In this document: piece after piece, positions 52,486 to 61,520 of the stretch
Layout: the number at the start of each line of letters is the position of its first letter
Numbering within the stretch: position 1 is the first letter of the stretch
Made by a program: the position numbers and the translations under genes
Origin: HyVt-477 sp965224605
Lineage (GTDB): Bacteria > Pseudomonadota > Gammaproteobacteria > Thiotrichales > Thiotrichaceae
Length of the DNA stretch: 64,000 nucleotides
Assembly: GCA_965224605.1 (NCBI GenBank)
Contig: CBDCZP010000008.1
Location: forward strand, 310,001 to 374,000
Direction of reading: 5' to 3'
The notes under the pieces: generated by a model
What the model was told of the DNA's origin: nothing
Seen by the model: the letters and a program-made list of their open reading frames with translations, nothing else
Database searches by the model: none

Positions 52486-52754
52486 TGGGGTGTTCCTCCT
52501 TTTTAAGTATTAGTCAGTTTTACCACACATCACCGAAACTGTATGCGTAACACAACAGAGTTATTATGTGTGGCTACGATATTTAGTGCTTTTAACTGCA
52601 CTTTATCAGTTAAATATAGCGGCAAACTCACGTTATTAATAGGTTTTGCTTGATATTTGTCATATAAATATCTATTCACTATGAGATATAAAGCCTCTCC
52701 TCCACTTATCCTTTATAGATATCCTATTGTTACTGTTTACGTTATTGTCTCTTT

Positions 52755-53603
52755 ATGACCACACTGAAACACTTCCTTTCCGCTGTTCTGCTTTGGGCGC
52801 TCTTTCCTCTTTCCGCCACTTTTTCAGCTTCTCCACCTGAATTATTATTGGCTAAAAAGTATGATAAAGAGAAAGATATAGAAATCAGTCGTTACTTCAT
52901 CAGTGAAAAATATGACGGTGTTCGCGCGCTTTGGAATGGCAAACAGCTTGTTTCACGTCAGGGTAATGTATATCACGCGCCGAACTGGTTTATTGCTGAC
53001 TTCCCTAATCAATCACTAGATGGTGAATTATGGATTTCACGTGGACATTTTGAAGACCTTGTCAGCACTGTTAAAAAAGCTCAGCCTATCGATACTGAAT
53101 GGACTAAAGTGCGATATATGGTATTTGAGCTACCTAAAGGAAAAGGTACTTTTGGTCATCGACTGGAACAGTTAGCAGCGATACTCGCCCACAATAAAAG
53201 CAAGTACATCAAACTAATAGAGCAGTTTCGTTTGCACAGTCATCAGGAATTAATGGATACTCTCAAAGAAATAACTCAACACGGTGCTGAAGGCCTGATG
53301 ATGCATCGTGCAGATGCTTTGTATCACACGGGCCGTAGTGACGACCTATTAAAAGTGAAAATCTACCAGAACACGGAAGCTACTGTCATCCAACACATTC
53401 CTGGACGGGGTAAATACACAGGTATGCTAGGTTCCGTTCTGGTGCAAGACAAAGCCGGCAAACGCTTTAAAATCGGTAGTGGGTTTAGTGACGCAGAGCG
53501 CGCTAATCCTCCACCCGTAGGATCGCTTATTACTTATAAATACTATGGTCTGACAAAGAACAAAATTCCCCGCTTTGCCAGTTTTATACGCATAAGAAAA
53601 TAG
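52755..53603 (+). CDS. Periplasmic-type ATP-dependent DNA ligase (LigE-like)
   Basis: 282 residues with a signal peptide (AVLLWALFPLSATFSASP) and a minimal ATP-ligase core. Motif I lysine is Lys52 in SEKYDGVRALW; motif III is SLDGELW, motif IV AEGLMMHR, motif V LLKVKIYQNTEATV. An OB-fold follows. LigE-type ligases act outside the cytoplasm and have been linked to processing of imported DNA or matrix DNA. It is a single-gene unit with no competence genes next to it. Confidence 0.88.
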   Translation: MTTLKHFLSAVLLWALFPLSATFSASPPELLLAKKYDKEKDIEISRYFISEKYDGVRALWNGKQLVSRQGNVYHAPNWFIADFPNQSLDGELWISRGHFEDLVSTVKKAQPIDTEWTKVRYMVFELPKGKGTFGHRLEQLAAILAHNKSKYIKLIEQFRLHSHQELMDTLKEITQHGAEGLMMHRADALYHTGRSDDLLKVKIYQNTEATVIQHIPGRGKYTGMLGSVLVQDKAGKRFKIGSGFSDAERANPPPVGSLITYKYYGLTKNKIPRFASFIRIRK

Positions 53604-53736
53604 ATCACTCGAATATCAAGACTCGCTGTTAAATCAGCTGCCTGTATTGACGAAAGAAACACGGGATATATTGACTGCTCAAGTATTCATGAACAAATAA
53701 GTGACACCTATTGAATAAATGACGTAGTATCTTGGC

Positions 53737-54672
53737 ATGCAACCTATCGTCTCAATAAAAAATCTTTCAAAAATATACGAAACAGGACATCAGGCACTTC
53801 ATCAAGTGAATCTGAATATTGAGTCCGGTGAAATCCTTGCTTTGCTTGGCCCTAATGGTGCGGGAAAAACCACGCTTATTTCCATCATATGCGGCATTGT
53901 GTCACCTAGCAGTGGTACAGTGAAAGTTAACGGCTACGATATTATTACTGATTATCGAAAATCGCGAGAGCTGATTGGTCTTGTACCCCAAGAATTAACC
54001 CTTGGGGCATTTGATACGGTGTGGAATACCATTAATTTCAGCCGTGGATTATTTGGTAAAGAAAAAAATCATGCCTATCTCGAACAACTGCTAAAAGATT
54101 TATCACTTTGGGATAAAAAATATAATGAGTTACGCACTCTTTCTGGTGGTATGAAACGACGGGTATTGATCGCCAAGGCACTCTCCCATGAACCCAGAAT
54201 TTTATTTTTAGACGAGCCGACTGCGGGTGTCGATGTGGAACTTCGCAAAGACATGTGGGCTATTGTCGAGAGGCTCCGCGAGTCAGGGGTCACCATTATT
54301 TTGACCACACACTATATTGAAGAAGCCGAGGAAATTGCTGACCGTGTCGGAGTTATTAGTAACGGCGAGTTGCTATTGGTTGAAGACAAACATGATTTGA
54401 TGCAAAAACTAGGCAAAAAACAGTTAATAATTGAGCTGAAAAATACCATCTCAGCATTGCCAGAATCCTTGGCAAAGTATGATCTAGAACTTTCTAAAGA
54501 GGGTAGCCAGCTTGTTTACACCTATGACACAAAAGGCGAAGGCACGGGGATTACTGCATTACTACAAGCCATTAACAATGATAAAGCACTAGCATTCAAA
54601 GACTTACAAACCACACAAAGCTCTCTGGAAGATATTTTTGTCAATCTGGTTAAAAATGGAGATAGCCCATGA
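53737..54672 (+). CDS. yadG: ABC exporter ATPase (YadG-like)
   Basis: ATP-binding subunit of an ABC-2 exporter, 311 residues. Walker A GPNGAGKTTLI, signature TLSGGMKRRVLIAKAL, Walker B ILFLDEPTAGVD and H-loop TTHYIEEAEE. The C-terminal 70 residues form the DUF4162-type tail. It overlaps the permease gene by four bases and resembles Escherichia coli YadG; the exported substrate is unknown. Confidence 0.9.
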   Translation: MQPIVSIKNLSKIYETGHQALHQVNLNIESGEILALLGPNGAGKTTLISIICGIVSPSSGTVKVNGYDIITDYRKSRELIGLVPQELTLGAFDTVWNTINFSRGLFGKEKNHAYLEQLLKDLSLWDKKYNELRTLSGGMKRRVLIAKALSHEPRILFLDEPTAGVDVELRKDMWAIVERLRESGVTIILTTHYIEEAEEIADRVGVISNGELLLVEDKHDLMQKLGKKQLIIELKNTISALPESLAKYDLELSKEGSQLVYTYDTKGEGTGITALLQAINNDKALAFKDLQTTQSSLEDIFVNLVKNGDSP

Positions 54673-55430
54673 ATATTCATGCTATCAAAGCCATTTACAA
54701 ATTTGAGATGTTACGTGCATGGAAGACGCTTTTTCAAAGTCTGGCATCACCCGTTATTTCCACCGCGTTGTATTTTGTCGTTTTCGGTTCTGCCATTGGC
54801 TCGCGCATTGAAAATATCGAAGGTGTTTCTTATGGTTTGTTTATTGTGCCAGGGCTTACCATGCTTTCTGTACTGACGCAAAGTGTTGCCAATGCTTCAT
54901 TTGGCATTTTCTTTCCCAAATTTACGGGCAGTATTTATGAAGTCTTATCCGCTCCGGTTTCATCGTTTGAAATATTACTAGGATATGTCGGTGCAGCGAC
55001 CACCAAATCACTCGTTATTGGTTGTGTTATTTTATTAACCGCCAGTTTTTTTGTTGAATTGAACATTGCCCATCCGGTATGGATGGTGGCTTTCTTGCTG
55101 CTGACCTGTATTTCATTCAGCCTATTTGGCTTTATTATTGGGCTATGGGCTGGCAATTTTGAAAGACTACAAGTCATTCCGATGCTAGTCATCACGCCTT
55201 TGGTTTTTCTTGGAGGAAGCTTTTATTCGGTGAACATGTTGCCACCCTTCTGGCAAACCGTCACCCTGTTTAATCCCGTGTTGTATTTAGTCAGTGGCTT
55301 TCGCTGGAGTTTCTTTGAAGTTTCTGATGTGAGCGTGGGTATTAGTCTCACTATGATAGTGGTGTTTTTAGTGATTTGTCTGGGGATTATAAGCTGGATG
55401 TTTAAAACAGGTTATCGTCTTAAGCAGTAA
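54669..55430 (+). CDS. yadH: ABC-2 type permease (YadH-like)
   Basis: Integral membrane subunit of 253 residues with six predicted helices, partner of the ATPase just upstream. FGIFFPKFTGSIYEVLSAPV and PLVFLGGSFYSVNMLP-type segments are standard for ABC-2 permeases. The overlap with the ATPase gene suggests balanced production. Confidence 0.9.
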   Translation: MNIHAIKAIYKFEMLRAWKTLFQSLASPVISTALYFVVFGSAIGSRIENIEGVSYGLFIVPGLTMLSVLTQSVANASFGIFFPKFTGSIYEVLSAPVSSFEILLGYVGAATTKSLVIGCVILLTASFFVELNIAHPVWMVAFLLLTCISFSLFGFIIGLWAGNFERLQVIPMLVITPLVFLGGSFYSVNMLPPFWQTVTLFNPVLYLVSGFRWSFFEVSDVSVGISLTMIVVFLVICLGIISWMFKTGYRLKQ

Positions 55431-55460
55431 ATAAAACAGGAAAACCTCTCTTCAGAACAT

Positions 55461-56171
55461 TTATTCTTGCCACAAACATCGCCCTGCTGCTTCAGTAATC
55501 ACATCAATCCTTTTTTTGTGTTCACCGATTTCTAGCGCACTCGCACTAATCACTTTTAGCGCAGGGCGCTCTGTTGCAAGCCTTATAATTTCTGAGTGAT
55601 GTTCGCCCTGATTTCCTGACTCTTCATTGCTATCCAGCATCAAATTCTCTTGTCCACCCGTCATTGCCAGATAAACATCAGCAAGAATTTGTGAGTCTAA
55701 CAACGCGCCATGTAACTCACGATGTTGATTGTTAACATCTAGGCGTTTACATAAGGCATCCAGACTATTGCGTTGTCCCGGATACGTATCCCGTGCCATC
55801 ACAAGGGTATCGAGTATCGTACAATGATCTTCTAAACGACCCCACTTGGACGATACTAAGTCCAATTCATTGTTGATAAAACCTACATCAAAAGGGGCGT
55901 TATGGATAATGAGCTCTGCGCCCTTCACATACTCCATAAATTCATCAACCACTACACTGAAGCGTGGTTTATCCGCCAGAAATTCAGGTGTTATGCCATG
56001 AACAGCTTGGGCTTCGTCATCAATAGCTCTATCAGGTTGCAAATATTGATGATAATCGTTATTGGTAACCCGGCGTTTGACCATTTCCACACAGCCAATC
56101 TCAATCATGCGATGGCCTTCTTTTGGGTCGAGACCGGTTGTTTCTGTATCCAATACTATTTGTCGTATCAT
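55461..56171 (-). CDS. dnaQ: DNA polymerase III epsilon subunit
   Basis: 3'-5' proofreading exonuclease, 236 residues from ATG 56171. DEDDh residues are in VLDTETTGLDP (Asp, Glu), HNAPFDVGFINNEL (Asp) and HGALLDSQILADVY (His, Asp). The C-terminal tail would bind the alpha subunit. A frame 21 codons longer exists but crosses a REP-like repeat and is not supported. Confidence 0.95.
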   Translation of the reverse strand: MIRQIVLDTETTGLDPKEGHRMIEIGCVEMVKRRVTNNDYHQYLQPDRAIDDEAQAVHGITPEFLADKPRFSVVVDEFMEYVKGAELIIHNAPFDVGFINNELDLVSSKWGRLEDHCTILDTLVMARDTYPGQRNSLDALCKRLDVNNQHRELHGALLDSQILADVYLAMTGGQENLMLDSNEESGNQGEHHSEIIRLATERPALKVISASALEIGEHKKRIDVITEAAGRCLWQE

Positions 56172-56190
56172 ATTATTTCTCAATTCTTTT

Positions 56191-56228
56191 GGGTTTGCTT
56201 CGACTCCGCTCAGCGACCGAACCAAAGC
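56191..56228. repeat. REP-like sequence between rnhA and dnaQ
   Basis: Contains GCTTCGACTCCGCTCAGCG followed by ACCGAACC; this GCTGAGC/GGAGTCGAAGC pattern is a familiar dispersed repeat in many bacterial genomes. It fills the short gap before the dnaQ start. Confidence 0.5.
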
Positions 56229-56230
56229 AA

Positions 56231-56686
56231 TCACACTTTCTTTTCATCAATAGCTCTATTCGCCAATTCATCAACGCGATCATTTTCTGCGTGTCCACTG
56301 TGACCTTTCACCCAATTCCACTGCACCTTGTGCTTCTGAGCGGCTGTATCTAATCGTTGCCAGAGTTCTTTATTTTTTACCGGTTTCTTTTGCGCGGTTT
56401 TCCAATTCTTCTTTTTCCAGCCATGAATCCATTGCGTTATGCCTTGTCTTACGTATTGGGAATCGGTGGTCAAAACCACATCACACGACCTTGTTAAGGC
56501 TTCAAGTCCACGGATAGCTGCCATTAATTCCATTTTATTATTGGTGCTATCTGCCTCATAACCATACAGCTCTTTTTCTTTGTCGCCATAGCGCAGCAAA
56601 GCACCCCAGCCTCCCGGCCCTGGGTTTCCTCGACAAGCCCCATCGGTAAACACTTCAACTGGGTTCTTATTGTTATTTTCGGTCAC
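56231..56686 (-). CDS. rnhA: Ribonuclease HI
   Basis: Removes RNA from RNA-DNA hybrids. 151 residues from the GTG at 56686, preceded by AAGGAG; an ATG 19 codons upstream would lie far into the methyltransferase gene. Active site: Asp in VFTDGACRGNPGPGGWG, Glu in NKMELMAAI, Asp in TTDSQYVRQG and Asp in HSGHAENDRVDELA. It sits in the conserved order methyltransferase-rnhA-dnaQ. Confidence 0.95.
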   Translation of the reverse strand: MTENNNKNPVEVFTDGACRGNPGPGGWGALLRYGDKEKELYGYEADSTNNKMELMAAIRGLEALTRSCDVVLTTDSQYVRQGITQWIHGWKKKNWKTAQKKPVKNKELWQRLDTAAQKHKVQWNWVKGHSGHAENDRVDELANRAIDEKKV

Positions 56687-57494
56687 GGTGTTGTGAACTC
56701 CTTGGGAGAGTGGACGCGCTAGGCGTAGTATTAATGGCAACATCGGGAGTCAACACCTTACTTGTCCGCCATTCAGGTTTTCGAATAATACCCCCAACTA
56801 CTTGCTTCTGAGCATAAATAATGTAGAGATTGCCAAAAATAGGCCAATATAAACTACCCCATTTTTCCATTTTCTCTAAGCGATCAAATAATTTACCCTT
56901 CATAAAAGTCGGCCTGAAACTCGTATAGGAAATTTTATTCACTTTCCAATCCAATAAAGAAAGCCAATCCCTCACTCGACTAACACCGTATAACTGGGGT
57001 TGTTGTTCGGTTTCTTTGGATGCGCAAAATGATCGACGACTATGCCAGAAAGCCAGCGGGTTGAAACCAATGAAAATGCAATGCCCATCTGCTACCAGCA
57101 CTCGATCTATTTCACGTAACACTTGATGAGGATCCAAAGAACATTCAAGCACATGACTCGCTATGACTAGGTCAATACTGTCAAAATCAAGTGGCAATGC
57201 TTCCATATCCGCCTGTATGGATGCTGTTTTGGCATGCCGATCCAGTGAAAAGCGAGTATCCACTCTCGATTGACCTAAAAATTGGTGAGAATCTAAAAGA
57301 GCTCCCGACTCTAGTGCAAAATAGCCAAATATTTCAGCCAGGTTTTCACTTATTTTTTCTTCCAATTTTTTCAAGGCATATTGCCCAGCAGGCTTTTCGT
57401 ACCATGCCGAACAAGCAGCATATAAATGTTTTTTTTCGTCTTCTTCTAAGACCACTCGTAAAAAATCCTTGTAATAAACATTCAATTGTTGCAT
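56673..57494 (-). CDS. yafS: SAM-dependent methyltransferase (YafS-like)
   Basis: 273 residues with a class I methyltransferase core: IDLVIASHVLECSLDPHQVL, then EIDRVLVADGHCIFIGFNPL. It has the SWAP of glycine loop that is weak in this family. The gene overlaps rnhA by 14 bases. Target is unknown; linkage to rnhA and MltD is conserved in gammaproteobacteria, where gloB normally separates it from mltD but is missing here. Confidence 0.85.
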   Translation of the reverse strand: MQQLNVYYKDFLRVVLEEDEKKHLYAACSAWYEKPAGQYALKKLEEKISENLAEIFGYFALESGALLDSHQFLGQSRVDTRFSLDRHAKTASIQADMEALPLDFDSIDLVIASHVLECSLDPHQVLREIDRVLVADGHCIFIGFNPLAFWHSRRSFCASKETEQQPQLYGVSRVRDWLSLLDWKVNKISYTSFRPTFMKGKLFDRLEKMEKWGSLYWPIFGNLYIIYAQKQVVGGIIRKPEWRTSKVLTPDVAINTTPSASTLPRSSQHRDRK

Positions 57495-57579
57495 ATTTCC
57501 GCAAGCAAATTAAATAGCATTACTAACAATAAAAGCTACACAGAATACCAATAATAAAACAATAAATTATGGGCTCACA

Positions 57580-58836
57580 ATGAAACAAACCTCAGTTAAA
57601 CTGGTGTTTTCTACCAGCTTGATCTTTTTTGGCATTTCCGCATGCACACTAGACCCAGTAAAAAAAGCAATACCCGCTGCTACTAGCGCCTCTTCTGATC
57701 ATACACAACGAAGCAAAATAAATAAGCAGAAATACATTAATCAGTATCAAAAAGCTTATATTCATACACAACGTACCGTCGAACCCGTAAGACAAAAGAC
57801 TGCTTCTTATCGAAATCAACAAGCTACCAAACGATATCTGGGTAAACTCAATCAACCCAAGAACCAACCTACCACTCAATTAGCCAGCTTTAATCCAGCA
57901 GGACAAAAAGCCAGTTATCAAAAAGCACAATATAGTAGACAGCAGAACCGACACAGTCGGCAACAGACCCACCTGAGAAATACTTGGTTACGAGTACATC
58001 GAGGTTACCGACTTGGGGATTTTAATAACCAGCCAAAAGTGCGTCGTTATATCCGCTCATATTCTAAGATGCCTAAACAAATGAGCACTTTAAGTCATCG
58101 TTCAGAGCCTTATTTACCTACTATTATAGCTGAAGTGCAACGCCGTAATATGCCAACGGAAATCGCTTTACTCCCTTTTGTTGAAAGTGCTTTCAAAATC
58201 AATGCTTACTCACCTGCACACGCAGCGGGGCTTTGGCAATTTATACCAGCCACAGCCAGACGTTATGGTTTGCCTGTTTCGAAACGCTATGATGCCCGTT
58301 ATAACTTCAAAGCATCAACAAATGCAGCTCTTAGTTATTTACAAGATTTGAATCGTCAATTTAAGGGTGACTGGTTGTTATCATTAGCCGCCTATAACTG
58401 TGGAGAGGGAAGAGTACATCGTGAAATTGCCAAAAACCGCAAGCGTGGACTACCGACTGATTTCTGGCATCTACGATTACCCAAAGAAACTCGTAATTAT
58501 GTGCCTCGCCTATTAGCCTTCAAAGAGATTTATGGAAATCCACGAGCTTACGGAATAGACATCGCTTATATCCCGTCTAACTCCCAATATGGACGTTATA
58601 AGTATTCGTCTAAAAGAAAGGTTGCGAAACGTTATAAAAAATATCAGAAGAACACTAAAAAAGGTCAACGAATAATTACCCATAAAGTTATAGCAGGTGA
58701 TACCTTGTTTCGGATTGCAAAAAAATATCGAACCAGTGTCGACAAAATTATGCGCATAAATGGTCTTAAGTCCACTAAAATTCAAGCAGGAAAACGCTTG
58801 AAAGTAGCGACTTCCCGAAGCCGACATTATGGTTAG
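57580..58836 (+). CDS. mltD: MltD-like lytic transglycosylase with LysM domain, lipoprotein
   Basis: 418 residues. Lipobox ISAC, then a Gln/Lys/Tyr-rich linker. SLT domain: catalytic Glu in LLPFVESAFKINAYSPAHAA, GLWQFIPATARRYGL, LAAYNCGEGRV and NYVPRLLAFKEI. One LysM at the end (HKVIAGDTLFRIAKKYRTSV). MltD has two or more LysM in Escherichia coli. It is followed after 14 bases by fau. Confidence 0.93.
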   Translation: MKQTSVKLVFSTSLIFFGISACTLDPVKKAIPAATSASSDHTQRSKINKQKYINQYQKAYIHTQRTVEPVRQKTASYRNQQATKRYLGKLNQPKNQPTTQLASFNPAGQKASYQKAQYSRQQNRHSRQQTHLRNTWLRVHRGYRLGDFNNQPKVRRYIRSYSKMPKQMSTLSHRSEPYLPTIIAEVQRRNMPTEIALLPFVESAFKINAYSPAHAAGLWQFIPATARRYGLPVSKRYDARYNFKASTNAALSYLQDLNRQFKGDWLLSLAAYNCGEGRVHREIAKNRKRGLPTDFWHLRLPKETRNYVPRLLAFKEIYGNPRAYGIDIAYIPSNSQYGRYKYSSKRKVAKRYKKYQKNTKKGQRIITHKVIAGDTLFRIAKKYRTSVDKIMRINGLKSTKIQAGKRLKVATSRSRHYG

Positions 58837-58850
58837 TAGAGTAATGATCA

Positions 58851-59471
58851 ATGGATACCCGGCAACTCCGTACACAGCTCAAGAAACAAAGATCAGCGCT
58901 GCCAGCTGACACCGTCGAGCGGACATCACTTTGTATTGCCGAACAGTTAAAAAACTCTATTGAATTTACCCAGGCAAAACATATTGCTTATTACTTACCG
59001 GTATCGGGTGAAGCGGATCCAACGACGCTATGCTTCAATCGACATAAAGGCTTAAAACAACACAAAGACTTCAATGAAAATGGAGCCCATAAAAAGAGTT
59101 TTTATTTACCTGTACTGAAAAAAAATGGGAAAATAGGGCTACACTTTATTAAAGTAGACCAAGCTACACGATTCAAGAAGAATCGATATGGGATAGCAGA
59201 ACCTGTATTTATGACAGAAGATTTGATCAAGCCTGAAAAGCTGGATCTTGTCATCACACCATTAGTTAGTTTTGATCTACAGGGTAACCGAGTAGGAATG
59301 GGAGGTGGTTTCTATGATCGAACCTTTGGCTTTAAGCAATGCAATGAGAGTACGAAACCACTACTCATTGGTTACGCTTACGAATTCCAGTACTCAGACA
59401 ATATAATACCTGAACCTTGGGATGTGAAACTTGACGGCGTGGTAACTGAACATAGGTTCACCCGCTGTTAA
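58851..59471 (+). CDS. fau: 5-formyltetrahydrofolate cyclo-ligase
   Basis: Folate salvage enzyme of 206 residues, also called ygfA. YYLPVSGEADPTTL, LVSFDLQGNRVGMGGGFYDR and the family start MDTRQLRTQLKKQRSAL are seen. It is 14 bases after mltD. The gene normally follows 6S RNA (ssrS); none is visible here. Confidence 0.92.
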   Translation: MDTRQLRTQLKKQRSALPADTVERTSLCIAEQLKNSIEFTQAKHIAYYLPVSGEADPTTLCFNRHKGLKQHKDFNENGAHKKSFYLPVLKKNGKIGLHFIKVDQATRFKKNRYGIAEPVFMTEDLIKPEKLDLVITPLVSFDLQGNRVGMGGGFYDRTFGFKQCNESTKPLLIGYAYEFQYSDNIIPEPWDVKLDGVVTEHRFTRC

Positions 59472-59535
59472 TTCAACTATACCGTAGGTTCCATTGTACT
59501 TAACAACTCAATAATAATAAAAAATAGGAGTCAAC

Positions 59536-59781
59536 ATGCAACTTGATGAGCACACCACATTAACCAAAGAAGATAAAGACCTCCCTGTATTGGACCTCGA
59601 TGATATCGAAGAGCTTGAGCTTGGCGAAAACGAAACTGAAGAAGTTGAGGTGAAGCCTAACTCCAACTCTTCCAAGGAACAACGCCATATAGTCCGAAAG
59701 AACATTGAAGACATACTGGAAGAACGCGCTTTGCGTCGTCAGCTCTCAGATGTTTTTGATGAAGATATTCTTCTGGATTGA
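59536..59781 (+). CDS. Small acidic protein of unknown function
   Basis: 81 residues. N-terminal half is very acidic (DLPVLDLDDIEELELGENET), the C-terminal half is helical and charged (RHIVRKNIEDILEERALRRQ) and ends DEDILLD. ATAGGAGT precedes the ATG. Proteins with a similar IEDILEERALRRQL end occur in many gammaproteobacteria; I do not know a function. Confidence 0.7.
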   Translation: MQLDEHTTLTKEDKDLPVLDLDDIEELELGENETEEVEVKPNSNSSKEQRHIVRKNIEDILEERALRRQLSDVFDEDILLD

Positions 59782-59857
59782 GGCTTTACAGGCGACCTGT
59801 TTCATCGTGCTTTTTTAATTCTAGCGTATTGATATTATTGTAGATCGTCTCAAACTT

Positions 59858-59898
59858 GGTCGGTTTCGTAAACTCACCGACACTTCACCGACCCTACA
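59858..59898. repeat. REP-like hairpin with CCTACAA tail
   Basis: GGTCGGT (59858-59864) pairs with ACCGACC (59887-59893), followed by CTACAA as in the repeat at 41505-41528. It lies between the convergent acidic-protein and terC genes. Confidence 0.6.
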
Positions 59899-59913
59899 AA
59901 CCAAGTCACAACA

Positions 59914-60708
59914 CTAGGTCAAAGTCTGGTCTGCTTTGGCCTTCTTCAAGGCAAATATTTTTTTCTGATAGCGCGACTGTACGATATCAACTAATACCAT
60001 AACAAAAATTACAAAATAGAAGGTTGTTTTACTTAACGGTTCAACACTATGGCCAAACAGTTTTAAATGGGCAATATGTCCACCTTCTGAGATCAACATG
60101 ACCCCGACCAAGAAAAGGATAAACAGCCCAACCACTTCATACATCCGATTTTTTTGCAAAAAGGCACTAACGCCATCAGCCATCCATATCATCAGTAAAC
60201 CACCAATAATGATGGCTGTTGCCATGATGTAATAGTTATCACTTAGCGCCATAGCGCTCAAAATAGAATCGAATGAAAACACCACGTTCATAAGTACGAT
60301 CCAAAACAGAGCCATGCCATAGGAACGAGGCTTACGTTTCATATGTTCAGCTTCTTCTAGTGATAACATATGGCTTATCTCTTTAATCGCCGTGTACAAA
60401 ATAAATACACCACCGACCAGCACGACGAGACTATGTAAATTGAAATGCCCTTCGATAAAGCCTTTCCAGTCAATGGCAAATAACGTGTTTTGAAAAAGTG
60501 CCAGTACTTTTATGACTACATACAACAAAATAATACGCAAAACAACGGCAATGCCAATACCCATTTTACGAAGTTTGGCCTGTTTTTCTGGCGCTACCCG
60601 CTTGGACTCAAGCGAGATATACAATAGATTATCAAAGCCTAGTACTGCCTGAAGCATGACGAGCAATGCTAGTGTAAATAAATTCTCAAAACTAAAAAGT
60701 GCTTCCAT
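59914..60708 (-). CDS. TerC-family membrane protein
   Basis: 264 residues with seven or so helices. Conserved acidic motifs QAVLGFDNLLYIS near residue 20 and NVVFSFDSILSAMAL near 140 are diagnostic. TerC-type proteins handle manganese or other metals and help exported metalloproteins. Single gene, well separated from neighbours. Confidence 0.9.
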   Translation of the reverse strand: MEALFSFENLFTLALLVMLQAVLGFDNLLYISLESKRVAPEKQAKLRKMGIGIAVVLRIILLYVVIKVLALFQNTLFAIDWKGFIEGHFNLHSLVVLVGGVFILYTAIKEISHMLSLEEAEHMKRKPRSYGMALFWIVLMNVVFSFDSILSAMALSDNYYIMATAIIIGGLLMIWMADGVSAFLQKNRMYEVVGLFILFLVGVMLISEGGHIAHLKLFGHSVEPLSKTTFYFVIFVMVLVDIVQSRYQKKIFALKKAKADQTLT

Positions 60709-60962
60709 ATTGCTACCTATTGAATGAAATGATCGTGACGAACCTACCGAGAGTTTGGCTGACTGTCAATAATATATAATAAGGCGGCAGATAAACACAC
60801 AATGAACTTAATTAATGTTACAAAGTACGGCTAATTGCTAAAAAGATGAGATATAAAGGATAGTTGAACGATCTGCTGAACGCAGTTCGGTATTGCAGGG
60901 GGGAGCTACTGGAATAAACACTGGCTACATTTAATTGAGGTAACCAGTGTTTACAAGGAAAT
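60709..60962. other. Region between terC and the cold-shock gene, with hairpin
   Basis: Contains the terC promoter and, at its right, the inverted repeat TAAACACTGG (60915-60924) / CCAGTGTTTA (60944-60953) with a 19-base loop. The latter lies directly after the cold-shock stop on the minus strand and may stabilise or end its mRNA; the following T-run is short. Confidence 0.5.
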
Positions 60963-61172
60963 TTACTGAGGAGTTACGTTCTCAGCCTGTAAACCTTTCT
61001 GTCCATCAGTTACTTCCATTGTAACTTTCTGACCGTCTTGTAGGGTCTTACGGCCCGTACCATTGATTGCTGTGTGATGTACAAATACATCGTTTCCACC
61101 TTCTTGCTCGATGAAACCAAAACCTTTTTCATCGTTGAACCACTTAACGGTTCCTTCTATTACATCTGACAT
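60963..61172 (-). CDS. Cold-shock-domain protein
   Basis: 69-residue CspA-family RNA chaperone. RNP1 KGFGFIEQ and RNP2 DVFVHHTAI are both intact. The extended GGNDVFVHH and NVTPQ ends fit the CspD/CspE-like branch. It melts RNA secondary structure. The 5' leader is about 70 bases or more. Confidence 0.95.
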   Translation of the reverse strand: MSDVIEGTVKWFNDEKGFGFIEQEGGNDVFVHHTAINGTGRKTLQDGQKVTMEVTDGQKGLQAENVTPQ

Positions 61173-61520
61173 AATTTTCTCTTGGTATTGCTGATAAATA
61201 TCGGCGTTACATAATGTGCCGTTATTAGGGAATATAGCCGGGGGGACTTAAGTGATTCGGAGGGATGAAACGTTTAGAAAGTACCGAATGATAAGAAACA
61301 GGATACTGTTACTTACTATGGTAAAACCAGGGGATTTCAGCCTTATGGAAACGACTTATGTCTTGATGGGTACTCTTCCTAAATAAAACTAGCGAAATAT
61401 GATTCGTAGGGTATTGCTTTAAGGCAATAAATATACAAATCACTGCGGATTATAATACAAATCGCACACAATGTATATTTTTTTCTAATTTAGTGCATTT
61501 TATTTAATCTTTTTAACTGC
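61173..61520. other. Gene-free region between cold-shock gene and suhB
   Basis: About 350 bases that must hold the cold-shock promoter. A small hairpin TATTGC-TTTAAG-GCAATA (61412-61429) follows CGTAGGG. No other structure or ORF is supported. Confidence 0.5.

Noticed and set aside
56172..56234. Longer N-terminus of DnaQ
   Set aside because: The extension is encoded by a REP-like repeat and lies before the conserved exonuclease start.
58837..58850. 6S RNA gene upstream of fau
   Set aside because: Only 14 bases separate mltD and fau, so there is no room.
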